Assembly (NCBI GenBank): GCA_016703765.1
Contig: JADJBL010000001.1
Location: 310,001-374,000, forward strand
Length of the DNA stretch: 64,000 nt
Source of the DNA: Saprospirales bacterium
GTDB taxonomy: Bacteria; Bacteroidota; Bacteroidia; Chitinophagales; Saprospiraceae
Direction of reading: 5' to 3'
The position numbers were made by a program, and so were the translations under genes. The first letter of the stretch is position 1. Every line of letters starts with the position of its first letter. The notes below the pieces were generated by a model. It did no database searches and had not been told where the DNA came from. It saw only the letters and a program-made list of their open reading frames with translations. Below are positions 37,115 to 45,677 of this stretch, piece by piece.

Positions 37115-38449
37115 TCAAATCAATCCCCTCGCCTTCAGTTCCAGGTATTTGTTTATGGTATTGACGCTCAGTTCTTCGGGGCGGGTCAGCACAGCCTGGA
37201 TGCCGTATTGCCGCAATTTCTGGACCATCTGCCCTTTTTCGGACACGAATTTCTGGGCCATGGTCTGGGTATAGATCCCCTCCAGATCGCTCACCTCGCG
37301 GAAAGCCAGGTCGTTGATTTCGGTATTCTCAAAGAAGATGACCACAAGAAGGTGCTGCAGGTTTATGCGGCGGAGGACCGGCAGCACCCTTTCCAGGGCG
37401 AAGGAGCTTTCGAAACTGGTGAACAGCAGCAACAGGCTGCGCCCTTTGATCAGGCGGATGGCAGCCTGGTAGGCCAGTTCGTAATTGGCCTCCAGCGGTC
37501 TTTCCTTTTCGTTGTATAGTGCCGTCAGGATTTTGTTCAACTGGTCGCCCTTCCGGTCGGCTTTGATGATGGAGCCGATTTTGTCCGAAAAAGTCAGCAG
37601 GCCCGCTTTGTCGTGCTTTTGCAAGGCGATGTTGGACATCACGAGGCTGGTATTGATGGCGTAATCCATCAGGCTCAATCCGTTGAAAGGAAGCCTCATA
37701 ACCCGGCTTTTGTCGATCAGGCAGTACACTTGCTGCGCCCTTTCGTCCTCGTATTGATTGACCATCAGTCCGCCCTTGCGGCTGGTGGCCTTCCAGTTGA
37801 TACTCCGGTAATCGTCTCCCCGCACGTATTCCTTAATTTGGTCAAATTCGTAGCTATGCCCGATCCTCCTGATCTTTTTGATCCCCTGAAGCACCGTGAT
37901 CTTGTCGAAGGCCTTCAGGGCGTATTTTTTCATTTGAATGATCGAAGGGAATACCGGGATGGAGGCGGAGGCGGGGATGACCATCCGGCGTTGGAGCAGC
38001 CCGAGGGGCGTATTCAGGTAGACCTGGATATTCCCGAATTCGTATGCCCCGCGTTTCGTCGGGGTCAGCTCGTATTGAATTCTTTGCTTCTCTCCCGCGT
38101 CGATCCGGGTTCGTTTTTCAAAATCCCTTATCTGAAACTCCACGGGCAATTCGTCGATCAGGGAAAGCAGGAGCCTGCGGGAAGATTTGTTGTGCAACTC
38201 CAGATACACCGGGTTGGGGTCGCCGAGGGAAAACACTTTCGGCAATTTCCTTTTTAGCTGCAGCTTTACCTTGCCGCTGAACAGCAAAAGCGCATCCGCA
38301 AGGAGCATAGCGACGGAAACGAGTAAAACCGCCCTACCTAGTTGAAAAAAGAAGGGAAAGGGAAAACCCAGTGCAAGCAGGAATGCCACCCCTCCGAAGA
38401 GCAGGAAAAAGCGATTGGGGAGGTACATATTCCGGATTGCTTTCCACAT
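37115..38449 (-). CDS. DUF58 domain-containing membrane protein (MoxR partner)
   Basis: 444 residues. Two N-terminal membrane helices (about 14-30 and 36-55), an immunoglobulin-like region, then the DUF58 domain with the signature VRGDDYRSINWKATSR (about 207-222), and a von Willebrand-like C-terminal part. DUF58 proteins accompany MoxR AAA+ ATPases and are thought to be acted on by them in assembling membrane or secreted complexes. It is last in the minus cluster, 18 bases after moxR. Confidence 0.9.
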   Translation of the reverse strand: MWKAIRNMYLPNRFFLLFGGVAFLLALGFPFPFFFQLGRAVLLVSVAMLLADALLLFSGKVKLQLKRKLPKVFSLGDPNPVYLELHNKSSRRLLLSLIDELPVEFQIRDFEKRTRIDAGEKQRIQYELTPTKRGAYEFGNIQVYLNTPLGLLQRRMVIPASASIPVFPSIIQMKKYALKAFDKITVLQGIKKIRRIGHSYEFDQIKEYVRGDDYRSINWKATSRKGGLMVNQYEDERAQQVYCLIDKSRVMRLPFNGLSLMDYAINTSLVMSNIALQKHDKAGLLTFSDKIGSIIKADRKGDQLNKILTALYNEKERPLEANYELAYQAAIRLIKGRSLLLLFTSFESSFALERVLPVLRRINLQHLLVVIFFENTEINDLAFREVSDLEGIYTQTMAQKFVSEKGQMVQKLRQYGIQAVLTRPEELSVNTINKYLELKARGLI

Positions 38450-38467
38450 AATGGTGCGGGTTTCCCG

Positions 38468-39488
38468 TCAACGGGGCACTTCGATGCTTTGTAAAATATT
38501 CTCGACCACGTCCCTGGCGTCGTATCCCTCCATCTCCCGCTCGGGGGTCATGATGATGCGGTGGTTGAGCGCCGGGTAGGCCACGTAGCGAATATCGTCG
38601 GGGGTCACAAAATCGCGGCCGCGCAGCGCCGCCATGGCTTTCGAGGCCTTCATGATGGCCAGCGAGGCCCGCGGGGAAGCCCCGAGAAAGAGATCTCCGT
38701 TGTTGCGGGTCTGGTGCACAATGGCCGCGATGTAATCGAGCAGGGCATCTTCGAGGTGTACCTGCTCGATCAGCGAGCGGCACTCCTGGATCTCTTTAGC
38801 CGAAAACACCTTCTGAACGCTGTGTTTTTTGAGAAAAGGAAAAATCGTTTTTAAACCGGTGGAGGATCGCCTTTTCCTCTTCCAAGTCGGGGTAGGTAAT
38901 ATTGATCTTGAATAGAAAGCGGTCGAGCTGGGCCTCGGGCAGCTTGTAGGTCCCCTCCTGTTCGATGGGGTTCTGTGTGGCGATGACCAGGAATGGCGGC
39001 GGCATGGGGTAGGTCTTCCCGTCCACCGTCACCTGGTATTCCTCCATCACTTCAAAGAGGGCCGATTGGGTTTTCGCCGGCGCCCGGTTGATCTCGTCGA
39101 TCAGGAGGATATTGGAAAACACCGGCCCGGGGTTGAAACTGAATTCCGAGGTCTTGAGGTTGAACACCGTCGTGCCGACCACATCGCTCGGCATGAGGTC
39201 GGGCGTGAACTGGATGCGGGAAAATTGGATATCCAGGGTTTGGGCCAGCAACTTTGCCGTCAGGGTTTTGGCGATACCGGGCACCCCTTCGATCAGGACG
39301 TGGCCGTTGGTAAAGAGTGCGGCCAGCAGCAGGTCCAGGAGCTCCTCCTGTCCGACGATCACTTTGTGCAATTCCGTCTTTACCCGGTCGGCGGCGCTGC
39401 GCACCTTTTCGAGGTCGAGGCGGTTGCGCTGCCAGGTTTCTTCGGCCTCCGGGCCGGGGTTGTCGATAGGGGTGGGATTCTCCATCAT
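38468..39488 (-). CDS. MoxR-family AAA+ ATPase (one frameshift)
   Basis: The repaired protein is 339 residues. Walker A GVPGIAKT (about 67-74), Walker [18 protein letters not shown], sensor 1 [12 protein letters not shown] and the C-terminal lid with [16 protein letters not shown] and [14 protein letters not shown]. As given, the frame breaks in AAAA at 38834-38837 (one base too many), exactly at the helix between the ATPase core and the lid. MoxR ATPases act as chaperones for metal or cofactor insertion and membrane-complex assembly. Two ATG codons start the gene; either may be used. Confidence 0.9.
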
Positions 39489-39575
39489 AAAAAGTTTAGG
39501 ACGTTTAGAACGTTTAGGAGGTTTAGGAAGAGGAAAAACTAAACTTTCTAAACCTCCTAAACTCTCTAAACCTTA
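39489..39575. repeat. Reiterated GTTTAG inverted-repeat spacer
   Basis: Plus-strand GTTTAG units with variable trinucleotides (39494-39528) face their complements (39539-39570); the best-pairing part is a CGTTTAGGAGGTTTAG-type arm. It lies inside the minus operon between the DUF4350 gene and moxR, so it may attenuate rather than terminate. The units resemble those at 21890-21940. Confidence 0.55.
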
Positions 39576-40862
39576 TTACTTACAATTCCTATAAAACCCA
39601 TCGAGCATCTTGTGCAGGTCGATGAGGGTATTTTCCGAAAGAAACACTTCCGAGCGTTCGATGTTGTGCGCCAGGCGGAACATGGGCCTCAGGGCCGAAT
39701 CCGCAACCCCCGAACGCTCCGCCAGTTTTTTGATAAAAGCCTCGTCCAGTTCTTTGGTCGGCAGGTGGTAGCGGTCGCGAATATAAGCCAGAAACAGGCG
39801 CCATTTCTGGAGTGCGAGTTTCCGGTGGTTGTTCTGTTGAAAATAGAGCTGCCCGATCGTGGCGACGAACTCCATGGAGGTATTCGTATTGGGTTCGAGC
39901 ACGGGTATGATCCGCTGCCGGCGTTTGGCCCGGAACAACAGAAAAAGCAAGGCCATACTCAGTCCTACGTACCAGGCCCAGGCCAGGGGCGGCTGGCTGA
40001 GGATGTATTGCAAGGGGCTGTCGTTGCTCAGGGTTCTTTGGGTCCGGGCCGGCCGGCGACCCCAACCTCTTCGGTAGTAAGATTCGTAATCGCTGTATCG
40101 GTCCCAGTAAATTGGACCTTCGGGCAGGTAGGCCAGGACCCTGTCGGCATATTCCAGCCCTTTTTCCTTTTTCATATAAAAATTGGAAAAAGCGATGGGC
40201 GTCGAGTGCAGGAGGACCGCCCCTTTACCGTATGTGATCCTCACAAAATTGGGCAGGCTGTCGTTCAGATTTCCCAGTACTTCCATCGTATCGAGGAAGG
40301 AATCGCAGAAGGACAAGGAATCCAGGTAAGTCCAATCGAAGATCAAGGGGCCCTCCTGGTTATAAAGAGTTAGGGAGAGCTCATCCTTTCTCCAGGGCTC
40401 GTGATTTAGTTTTGCGAAAACCGAGGTGTCCTGCTGAAAGTCTATGGGCTCAAAATAGGCGGTATCGACGCAGTACTCCGGAAGGAGGCGGCCGAGCAGT
40501 TCGACCGGCAGTTCCCAGGCGCAGAGGAACAGGGTGTTCCCCGCTTCGGCGAATCGAAGCAGCTCTTCTTCGTCGCCGGGTTCGAGCCACATTTCCTCGC
40601 CGATGAACACATAACTCGATGGAGTTCCCTCCCACTTGCCGAGGCTTCCTTTCAGGCTGTCTTCCACGATAAAAAAGCGGTCTTTGCCGGCCTGGTCTTT
40701 CAATAGTTCGTGAATCACCTGGACGCTATAGGGCTGCCCGCTGTCGGGCCGGTAGGTCTGAAACCAATTCAGCCCCCTTTCTCCGGGCCAAAAAAGCAAC
40801 AGCAATACCGTAACGAGTATCACCAGAAAACCTGCCCAAAGCCAGATGCGATTTCTCTCCAT
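39576..40862 (-). CDS. DUF4350 domain-containing membrane protein
   Basis: 428 residues. A membrane helix at about 7-24, a DUF4350 domain (about 30-230) resembling a glutamine-amidotransferase/ABC-accessory fold with YSVQVIHELL near its start, a second helix near 290-310 (WYVGLSMALLFLLF), and a helical cytoplasmic C-terminus. The domain is found beside MoxR and DUF4129 genes; its biochemical role is not known. It starts 3 bases after the DUF4129 stop, so they are co-translated. Confidence 0.85.
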   Translation of the reverse strand: MERNRIWLWAGFLVILVTVLLLLFWPGERGLNWFQTYRPDSGQPYSVQVIHELLKDQAGKDRFFIVEDSLKGSLGKWEGTPSSYVFIGEEMWLEPGDEEELLRFAEAGNTLFLCAWELPVELLGRLLPEYCVDTAYFEPIDFQQDTSVFAKLNHEPWRKDELSLTLYNQEGPLIFDWTYLDSLSFCDSFLDTMEVLGNLNDSLPNFVRITYGKGAVLLHSTPIAFSNFYMKKEKGLEYADRVLAYLPEGPIYWDRYSDYESYYRRGWGRRPARTQRTLSNDSPLQYILSQPPLAWAWYVGLSMALLFLLFRAKRRQRIIPVLEPNTNTSMEFVATIGQLYFQQNNHRKLALQKWRLFLAYIRDRYHLPTKELDEAFIKKLAERSGVADSALRPMFRLAHNIERSEVFLSENTLIDLHKMLDGFYRNCK

Positions 40863-40865
40863 GGC

Positions 40866-41543
40866 TCAGCTGGTTTTGATGATTTGTTGGAGATCTGCAA
40901 ATTGGGCCGCGATCTTCCGGTATGCGTTGGCGCCCAGTCGGCGGTCTCCATACCAGATGCGTTCGAAAACGAGGGTAGCCTCCCTGAATCCCTCATACAC
41001 AGGCCTCGTGCGGACTTCCCTCAGGTAGTCGCCGTTCGTTTTTTCCCTTTTCCAATCGAGCCACTGCTTTTGCGCAAGCAATTGTATGAGACCGAGATAA
41101 TGGAGCCGGACGGCCATTTTGTAGTCGCCTGCCTGGAGGGCTTCCTGGACAAAATCCGGGATATTCGCATCCGGCAGATTGGCCTCGATCTGTTCGAGCT
41201 TAATCTGCAAGCCTTTATCGAATTTTCGGTTCCTGGGCCTGAAAAATCCTTCTCCGCTCATCAATTGGCGGATGACAAAGGCCATTACGCCAACGACAAA
41301 TAAAACGGCCAGTATTTTAAAGAACAAGAGCCACCTGTTCGTCTCTTCGGGGTCCTCCTCAAAAACCTCTTCTTCCACAAAGGCGGCGGGAACAGGATAA
41401 TTCAGGTCCTCTGTCAGAAGCTTCCACTTTTCTCTATCCAGGCGCCCGACCGGTCCCGGCTCCGTCTGGGCATGCAAAGCTCCTTCCCCTGTCGGAAACA
41501 CAGGGAAAAGAAGGAAAAGCAAGCACAGAAGCTTCGGGTTCAT
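40866..41543 (-). CDS. DUF4129 domain-containing protein
   Basis: 225 residues. A signal peptide (to GALHAQ), a membrane helix near 73-92 (LLFFKILAVLFVVGVMAFVI), then a DUF4129 C-terminal domain (about 130-215) with AVRLHYLGLIQLLAQ and VFERIWYGDRRL. This domain also ends bacterial transglutaminase-like proteins and is a standard member of MoxR clusters. It is probably an assembly or anchoring component; function unknown. Confidence 0.85.
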   Translation of the reverse strand: MNPKLLCLLFLLFPVFPTGEGALHAQTEPGPVGRLDREKWKLLTEDLNYPVPAAFVEEEVFEEDPEETNRWLLFFKILAVLFVVGVMAFVIRQLMSGEGFFRPRNRKFDKGLQIKLEQIEANLPDANIPDFVQEALQAGDYKMAVRLHYLGLIQLLAQKQWLDWKREKTNGDYLREVRTRPVYEGFREATLVFERIWYGDRRLGANAYRKIAAQFADLQQIIKTS

Positions 41544-41561
41544 TTTAATTTATTTCATTCC

Positions 41562-43424
41562 TCAATCCTCTCTTGGTATACCCTGTATCCGTCGCTGCAA
41601 TTCTATTTCTTTTATCCTGGTACGAAGCCAGGACGCATCCCGGATTTCCAGCAGGGTGAAATAAAGCAGGGCCGATCCGTATACCAGTGCGCTGAGAAAG
41701 ATAAACAGTATAAAAAGCGTGCAGAAGACCAACAGGATGGTCACCGCGTTGTCCATGACGGATTGTTCGAGCAAAAACCCAATCCCCAGGCTTTCGAAAG
41801 CAAGCCAGAGGATGATCGAGTCGAGCAGCAGGAAAAACAGGTATCCCACCGCTGCCAAAAGCAGGGAAAACCCGAGGTAGCGCCCCAGTTGGGTCATCAC
41901 CAGTTCGAAAAGGCGGGAAATGGAGAGGATGGCGCTTTTTCCCTCCCAAAGCATGATCTGGATCCATAACAGGACCATCGGCGCCAACAGACTGAAGAGG
42001 AGCAAGGTGTACCATTCTCTGGCCAGGAGCAGCAATACGAGCGCTGCCGCCCCGATAGCGGCCTTCAGCCATTCGATCAAAGGTCTTTGCCGGGTCTTTG
42101 GCGGCTCCAAATGCAATTGGGCCTCTGTGCGTATTAACCTGAAAAATTGCAAAATCAGCCAGGCAAACAGGGGGATCTGGAGGATAGGAAGCCAGAAAAT
42201 ATCGGGATGGCGGACGAGGTCCGGAATGGCCTGGATCATACCCATAAACTGCTGTTCGAAAACAAACAAACTCGCCGGCTCTTTCCCGGAAAACAGGAAA
42301 ACCGCCAGGCAAAAGACCAGGGCAGCCAACGCGGAACGACCTGCATTGAGGGCAAAATCTCGCCGGAATAAGGCAAAGGTCGAGGAAAACAGTTCGCCGC
42401 CGGATTGGATCCTGCGGAAATCGCCGCTCTGGTCGCCGTCGGGGCTCAGGTAGGGGTCGACGTCCCCGACCCGGAACCCGCGCCGCGCTTTTTGAATGGG
42501 GTACCAGACGTAATAATAGACGATAAAGGCGAAGCAGCTGAAAATAAAGAGCCCGCGCAGGATATCCGGCAGTTCGGTGTGTCGGGTGAGGAAGCCTTCG
42601 ATAAGGCCGGCTACCGTGAAGACGGGCACCAGGCTCAGCATGATCTTCAAGCCCCGGCGCGCCGAAAACTGGAATGACTTCATGCGCGAAAGGGTGCCGG
42701 GAAAGACCAGGCCGCGCCCCATGGCAAGGCCCGCTGCACCGGCGATGACGATGGCCGAGATCTCCAGGGCCCCATGCATCCAGAGGGTGAGGAAGGATTC
42801 CCAAAACAGTCCTCTTTCGATAAAAAAGTATTGGAAAACGCCCACCATGACCCCGTTCCGGATCAGAATACCCACGGTGCCGATAGCGAAGAAGGCTCCC
42901 GAAATGAAGGTCAGGAATGCTACGAACAGGTTGTTTGCGATGATCCCCAGGGACATGCCGAAGGCTCCATCGTCCTTATAAACGGCCATGGGGTCGCCGG
43001 CTTCGATATTGCCCTCCGTCATGGAGATATAGCCTTCCCCGAGAATCGCCTGGGCAAAGTCGGGGTCCATAGCCGAGGAAAACATGCCTATGCCCATCGA
43101 AAAAGCGAAGAGGAGAAAGGATAGCCGGAATTCCTTTCGCGATTCCCAAATCAGGAAGGGCAGTTCCTCCTTCCAGAATTCGAGGAAACGGCTCCGCCGG
43201 GAGCGCTTGGTTTTGTAGATGCTCAGATACACCTTTTGCGCCATCCCGTTCAGGTACGACCTGACCAGCCGGTTGGGATAGAAGGTTCGGGAGAAGGACA
43301 GGTCGTCCGTTACCTGGATGAACAGGTCGTTGAGCTGGTCGGGGTCTTTTTCCTTGGATTCCAGCACCTCCTCGAAGGTCTTCCACTTCTCCTTGTTCTG
43401 CTCTATAAAACTGGATTCGCGCAT
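41562..43424 (-). CDS. SpoIIM-family membrane protein, fused to a C-terminal membrane domain
   Basis: 620 residues. The N-terminal 310 residues match the stage II sporulation protein M family: a leading helix (EQNKEKWKTFEEVL), then about six membrane helices with NNLFVAFLTFISGAF and WMHGALEISAIVIAGAAGL, the family's hallmark HGxxE motif. The second half adds about six more helices of unknown family. In spore formers SpoIIM works with the SpoIID/P wall hydrolases in engulfment; non-sporulating bacteria keep it in MoxR clusters. It is first in the minus cluster and divergent from the RDD gene. Confidence 0.88.
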   Translation of the reverse strand: MRESSFIEQNKEKWKTFEEVLESKEKDPDQLNDLFIQVTDDLSFSRTFYPNRLVRSYLNGMAQKVYLSIYKTKRSRRSRFLEFWKEELPFLIWESRKEFRLSFLLFAFSMGIGMFSSAMDPDFAQAILGEGYISMTEGNIEAGDPMAVYKDDGAFGMSLGIIANNLFVAFLTFISGAFFAIGTVGILIRNGVMVGVFQYFFIERGLFWESFLTLWMHGALEISAIVIAGAAGLAMGRGLVFPGTLSRMKSFQFSARRGLKIMLSLVPVFTVAGLIEGFLTRHTELPDILRGLFIFSCFAFIVYYYVWYPIQKARRGFRVGDVDPYLSPDGDQSGDFRRIQSGGELFSSTFALFRRDFALNAGRSALAALVFCLAVFLFSGKEPASLFVFEQQFMGMIQAIPDLVRHPDIFWLPILQIPLFAWLILQFFRLIRTEAQLHLEPPKTRQRPLIEWLKAAIGAAALVLLLLAREWYTLLLFSLLAPMVLLWIQIMLWEGKSAILSISRLFELVMTQLGRYLGFSLLLAAVGYLFFLLLDSIILWLAFESLGIGFLLEQSVMDNAVTILLVFCTLFILFIFLSALVYGSALLYFTLLEIRDASWLRTRIKEIELQRRIQGIPRED

Positions 43425-43462
43425 GAACGATAGCTTGGAATCTCAAATAAACGGATTTTCCT

Positions 43463-43470
43463 TATCTTTC
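43463..43470 (+). promoter_or_regulatory. -7-like element for the RDD gene
   Basis: TATCTTTC, one mismatch from TAnnTTTG, 8 bases before the ATG at 43478, so the transcript would be almost leaderless. The match is weak. Confidence 0.3.
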
Positions 43471-43477
43471 CGAAACT

Positions 43478-44227
43478 ATGGCCTCCATTGAGATCCGAAC
43501 CACTCAAAACGTCCCGATTATTTACGAGCTAGCCAATGTGCGCGACCGCCTGTTGGCGTTTCTCATCGATTTTTTCCTCTTTTTCGTGTTTTACTACATT
43601 CTCCTGGTATTTATCCTTTCCACGGTTGGCCGTTATCTGTTTTCCTCTTCGACATTCCTGCTCAGCTTTCTTTTTTATTTCTTTCCCCTTTTCCTGTTTC
43701 TGTTGTACGGTTTTGTGTTTGAAGTGGTTTTACACGGCCAGACCCTCGGAAAGCGCATGCTCGGCATCCGGGTGGTGCGCGTCGACGGGAGGGAGCCCGG
43801 ATTGACAGATTACATGCTCCGCTCCGTTTTTTACCTCATCGACGTGTTTTTCTCCCTGGGGGTGATCGCCTCTCTGCTCATCGGCTCTACCGTGCGGCAT
43901 CAACGACTGGGAGACCTGACGGCCCATACGACGGTGGTGCGGGTCCGATCGCGACTGCCGCACAGGCTCAAGGACCTTCTGCGCATCGAATCCCTGGTGG
44001 ATTACGAACCGCAGTACCCCGGCATCCGCCAGGTCAACGAGCAGGATATGCTGCTCGCCAAGGCCGCTTTAACCCGTCTTCAGCGCTTCCCCAATAGCGC
44101 CCACCGGGAGGCGGTGCGGGAACTGGCCAACCGGATGGCCGAACTGCTGGGACTGCCCGAGCCGCCAAAAGACAAGGCGAAGTTTTTGAAAACCCTGATC
44201 AGGGATTACGTAGTGCTTACCCGATAA
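43478..44227 (+). CDS. RDD-family membrane protein
   Basis: 249 residues. The RDD domain occupies the first 155 residues, with NVRDRLLAFLIDFFLFF (the Arg-Asp and Asp residues that name the family) and GQTLGKRMLGIRVV, four or five membrane helices, then a soluble helical tail. The family is of unknown function, possibly ion exchange. It sits divergent to the SpoIIM gene, as in other Bacteroidota, and four bases before rlmD. Confidence 0.9.
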   Translation: MASIEIRTTQNVPIIYELANVRDRLLAFLIDFFLFFVFYYILLVFILSTVGRYLFSSSTFLLSFLFYFFPLFLFLLYGFVFEVVLHGQTLGKRMLGIRVVRVDGREPGLTDYMLRSVFYLIDVFFSLGVIASLLIGSTVRHQRLGDLTAHTTVVRVRSRLPHRLKDLLRIESLVDYEPQYPGIRQVNEQDMLLAKAALTRLQRFPNSAHREAVRELANRMAELLGLPEPPKDKAKFLKTLIRDYVVLTR

Positions 44228-44231
44228 ATGT

Positions 44232-45641
44232 ATGGGCCGAAAAAGAAAACCCCGATTTGAAACCCAGGTAGCCATCACCGGTATTGCCGAAAAGGGCCGC
44301 GGAGTGGGCCGCAGCGCCGAAGGCGGGGTCATTTTTGTCGAAAATGTGGCCCCCGGCGATATCGTCGACGTGGTGATCACCAAAAAGAAATCGGACTACA
44401 TGCACGGCACGCCGGTGAAATTTCACCACTACTCCGAGGACCGCGTCGAGCCTTTTTGCGCCCATTACGAAATCTGCGGGGGCTGCCAATGGCAGCACAT
44501 TACCTATGAAGCCCAGTTGCTGCATAAGGAAAATATAGTTCGCAACGCGATGCAACGCATTGCCAAAACCGAGATCGGCGAATTTTTCCCCATCCTCCCG
44601 GCCCCGGATACGCGATATTACCGAAACAAGCTCGAATTTGCCTTCTCCAACCGCCGCTGGCTGACCACCGAACAACTCGCCGACAAATCCCTGCCCCTGC
44701 TGGACGATGTGCTGGGGTTCCACAAAGCGGGCGGCTTCGACAAGATCATCAATATAGACCATTGCTGGCTGGAGCCGGAACCCTCCAACGCGATCCGCAA
44801 CGGACTGCGCGAGATCGGGATCCGCCAGGGCTTGTCCTTTTACGACCCCAGGGCATACAAGGGATTCCTCCGGCAGGTGATGATCCGCGTGAGCAGCATC
44901 GGCGAAACGCTGGTGTTGATGAGCTTTGGCGAGGACGATCCGGAAAAGAGGAAAAACTACCTCGACGAAGCGCTGGAGCGCTTTCCGCAGATCACCACCC
45001 TGATCTATTGCGTGAATACGAAGGTAAACGATTTCATCCTCGACCTCCCCATGGAAACCTATGCGGGCAAAGGCTTTATCGAAGAGCAGATCGGACATGT
45101 CCGTTTTCGCATCGGCCCGAAATCGTTTTTCCAGACCAACTCCAGGCAAGGCGAGCGGCTCTACTCCATCGCCGCCGGATTCGCCGGCCTGGATGGCTCC
45201 CAAAATGTGTACGACCTGTACACCGGAGTGGGGAGTATCGCCTTATATTTGGCCCGGGATTGCCGCCGGGTCACGGGGATCGAAGAAATTGCCGCGGCCA
45301 TCGAGGATGCCCGCGAAAATGCCCGCCTGAACCAAATCGACAACTGCGATTTTTACGCCGGCGACGTCAAGGACATCCTCACGGAGGAGTTTGCCGAAAA
45401 ACACGGAAAGCCCGATGTGGTAGTCACCGACCCTCCGCGGGCGGGGATGCACCCGGATGTGGTGAGGCTCTTTCTCCGTTTGGAAGCTCCGAAGATCGTG
45501 TACGTGAGCTGCAACCCCGCCACCCAGGCGCGCGACCTGCACCTCCTGGACGAAAAATACCGGGTGGAGAAGCTGCAGCCCGTGGATATGTTTCCGCATA
45601 CCCAGCATATCGAGGCCGTGGCCTTGCTGGTGAAGCGATAA
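44232..45641 (+). CDS. rlmD: 23S rRNA (uracil-5-)-methyltransferase, RlmD type
   Basis: 469 residues. An N-terminal TRAM domain (about 8-65), iron-sulfur cysteines C76, C82 and C85 in CAHYEICGGC with a fourth in DHCWLEP, the SAM-binding DLYTGVGSIALYLA, VTDPPRAG, the nucleophile in SCNPAT and the closing FPHTQHIEAVALL. It methylates C5 of a uridine in 23S rRNA. RlmC and RlmD cannot be separated with certainty by eye. Confidence 0.92.
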   Translation: MGRKRKPRFETQVAITGIAEKGRGVGRSAEGGVIFVENVAPGDIVDVVITKKKSDYMHGTPVKFHHYSEDRVEPFCAHYEICGGCQWQHITYEAQLLHKENIVRNAMQRIAKTEIGEFFPILPAPDTRYYRNKLEFAFSNRRWLTTEQLADKSLPLLDDVLGFHKAGGFDKIINIDHCWLEPEPSNAIRNGLREIGIRQGLSFYDPRAYKGFLRQVMIRVSSIGETLVLMSFGEDDPEKRKNYLDEALERFPQITTLIYCVNTKVNDFILDLPMETYAGKGFIEEQIGHVRFRIGPKSFFQTNSRQGERLYSIAAGFAGLDGSQNVYDLYTGVGSIALYLARDCRRVTGIEEIAAAIEDARENARLNQIDNCDFYAGDVKDILTEEFAEKHGKPDVVVTDPPRAGMHPDVVRLFLRLEAPKIVYVSCNPATQARDLHLLDEKYRVEKLQPVDMFPHTQHIEAVALLVKR

Positions 45642-45650
45642 ATTGTTTTT

Positions 45651-45674
45651 GAGTTTTTAAGGGAATAAGTTTTT
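45651..45674. repeat. Half copy of the TTTTTAAGGG element upstream of ligA
   Basis: GAGTTTTTAAGGGAATAAGT followed by TTTTAG is nearly identical to the first arm of the inverted repeat at 408-431, but has no complementary arm. It ends a few bases before the ligA ATG. Confidence 0.6.
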
Positions 45675-45677
45675 AGT

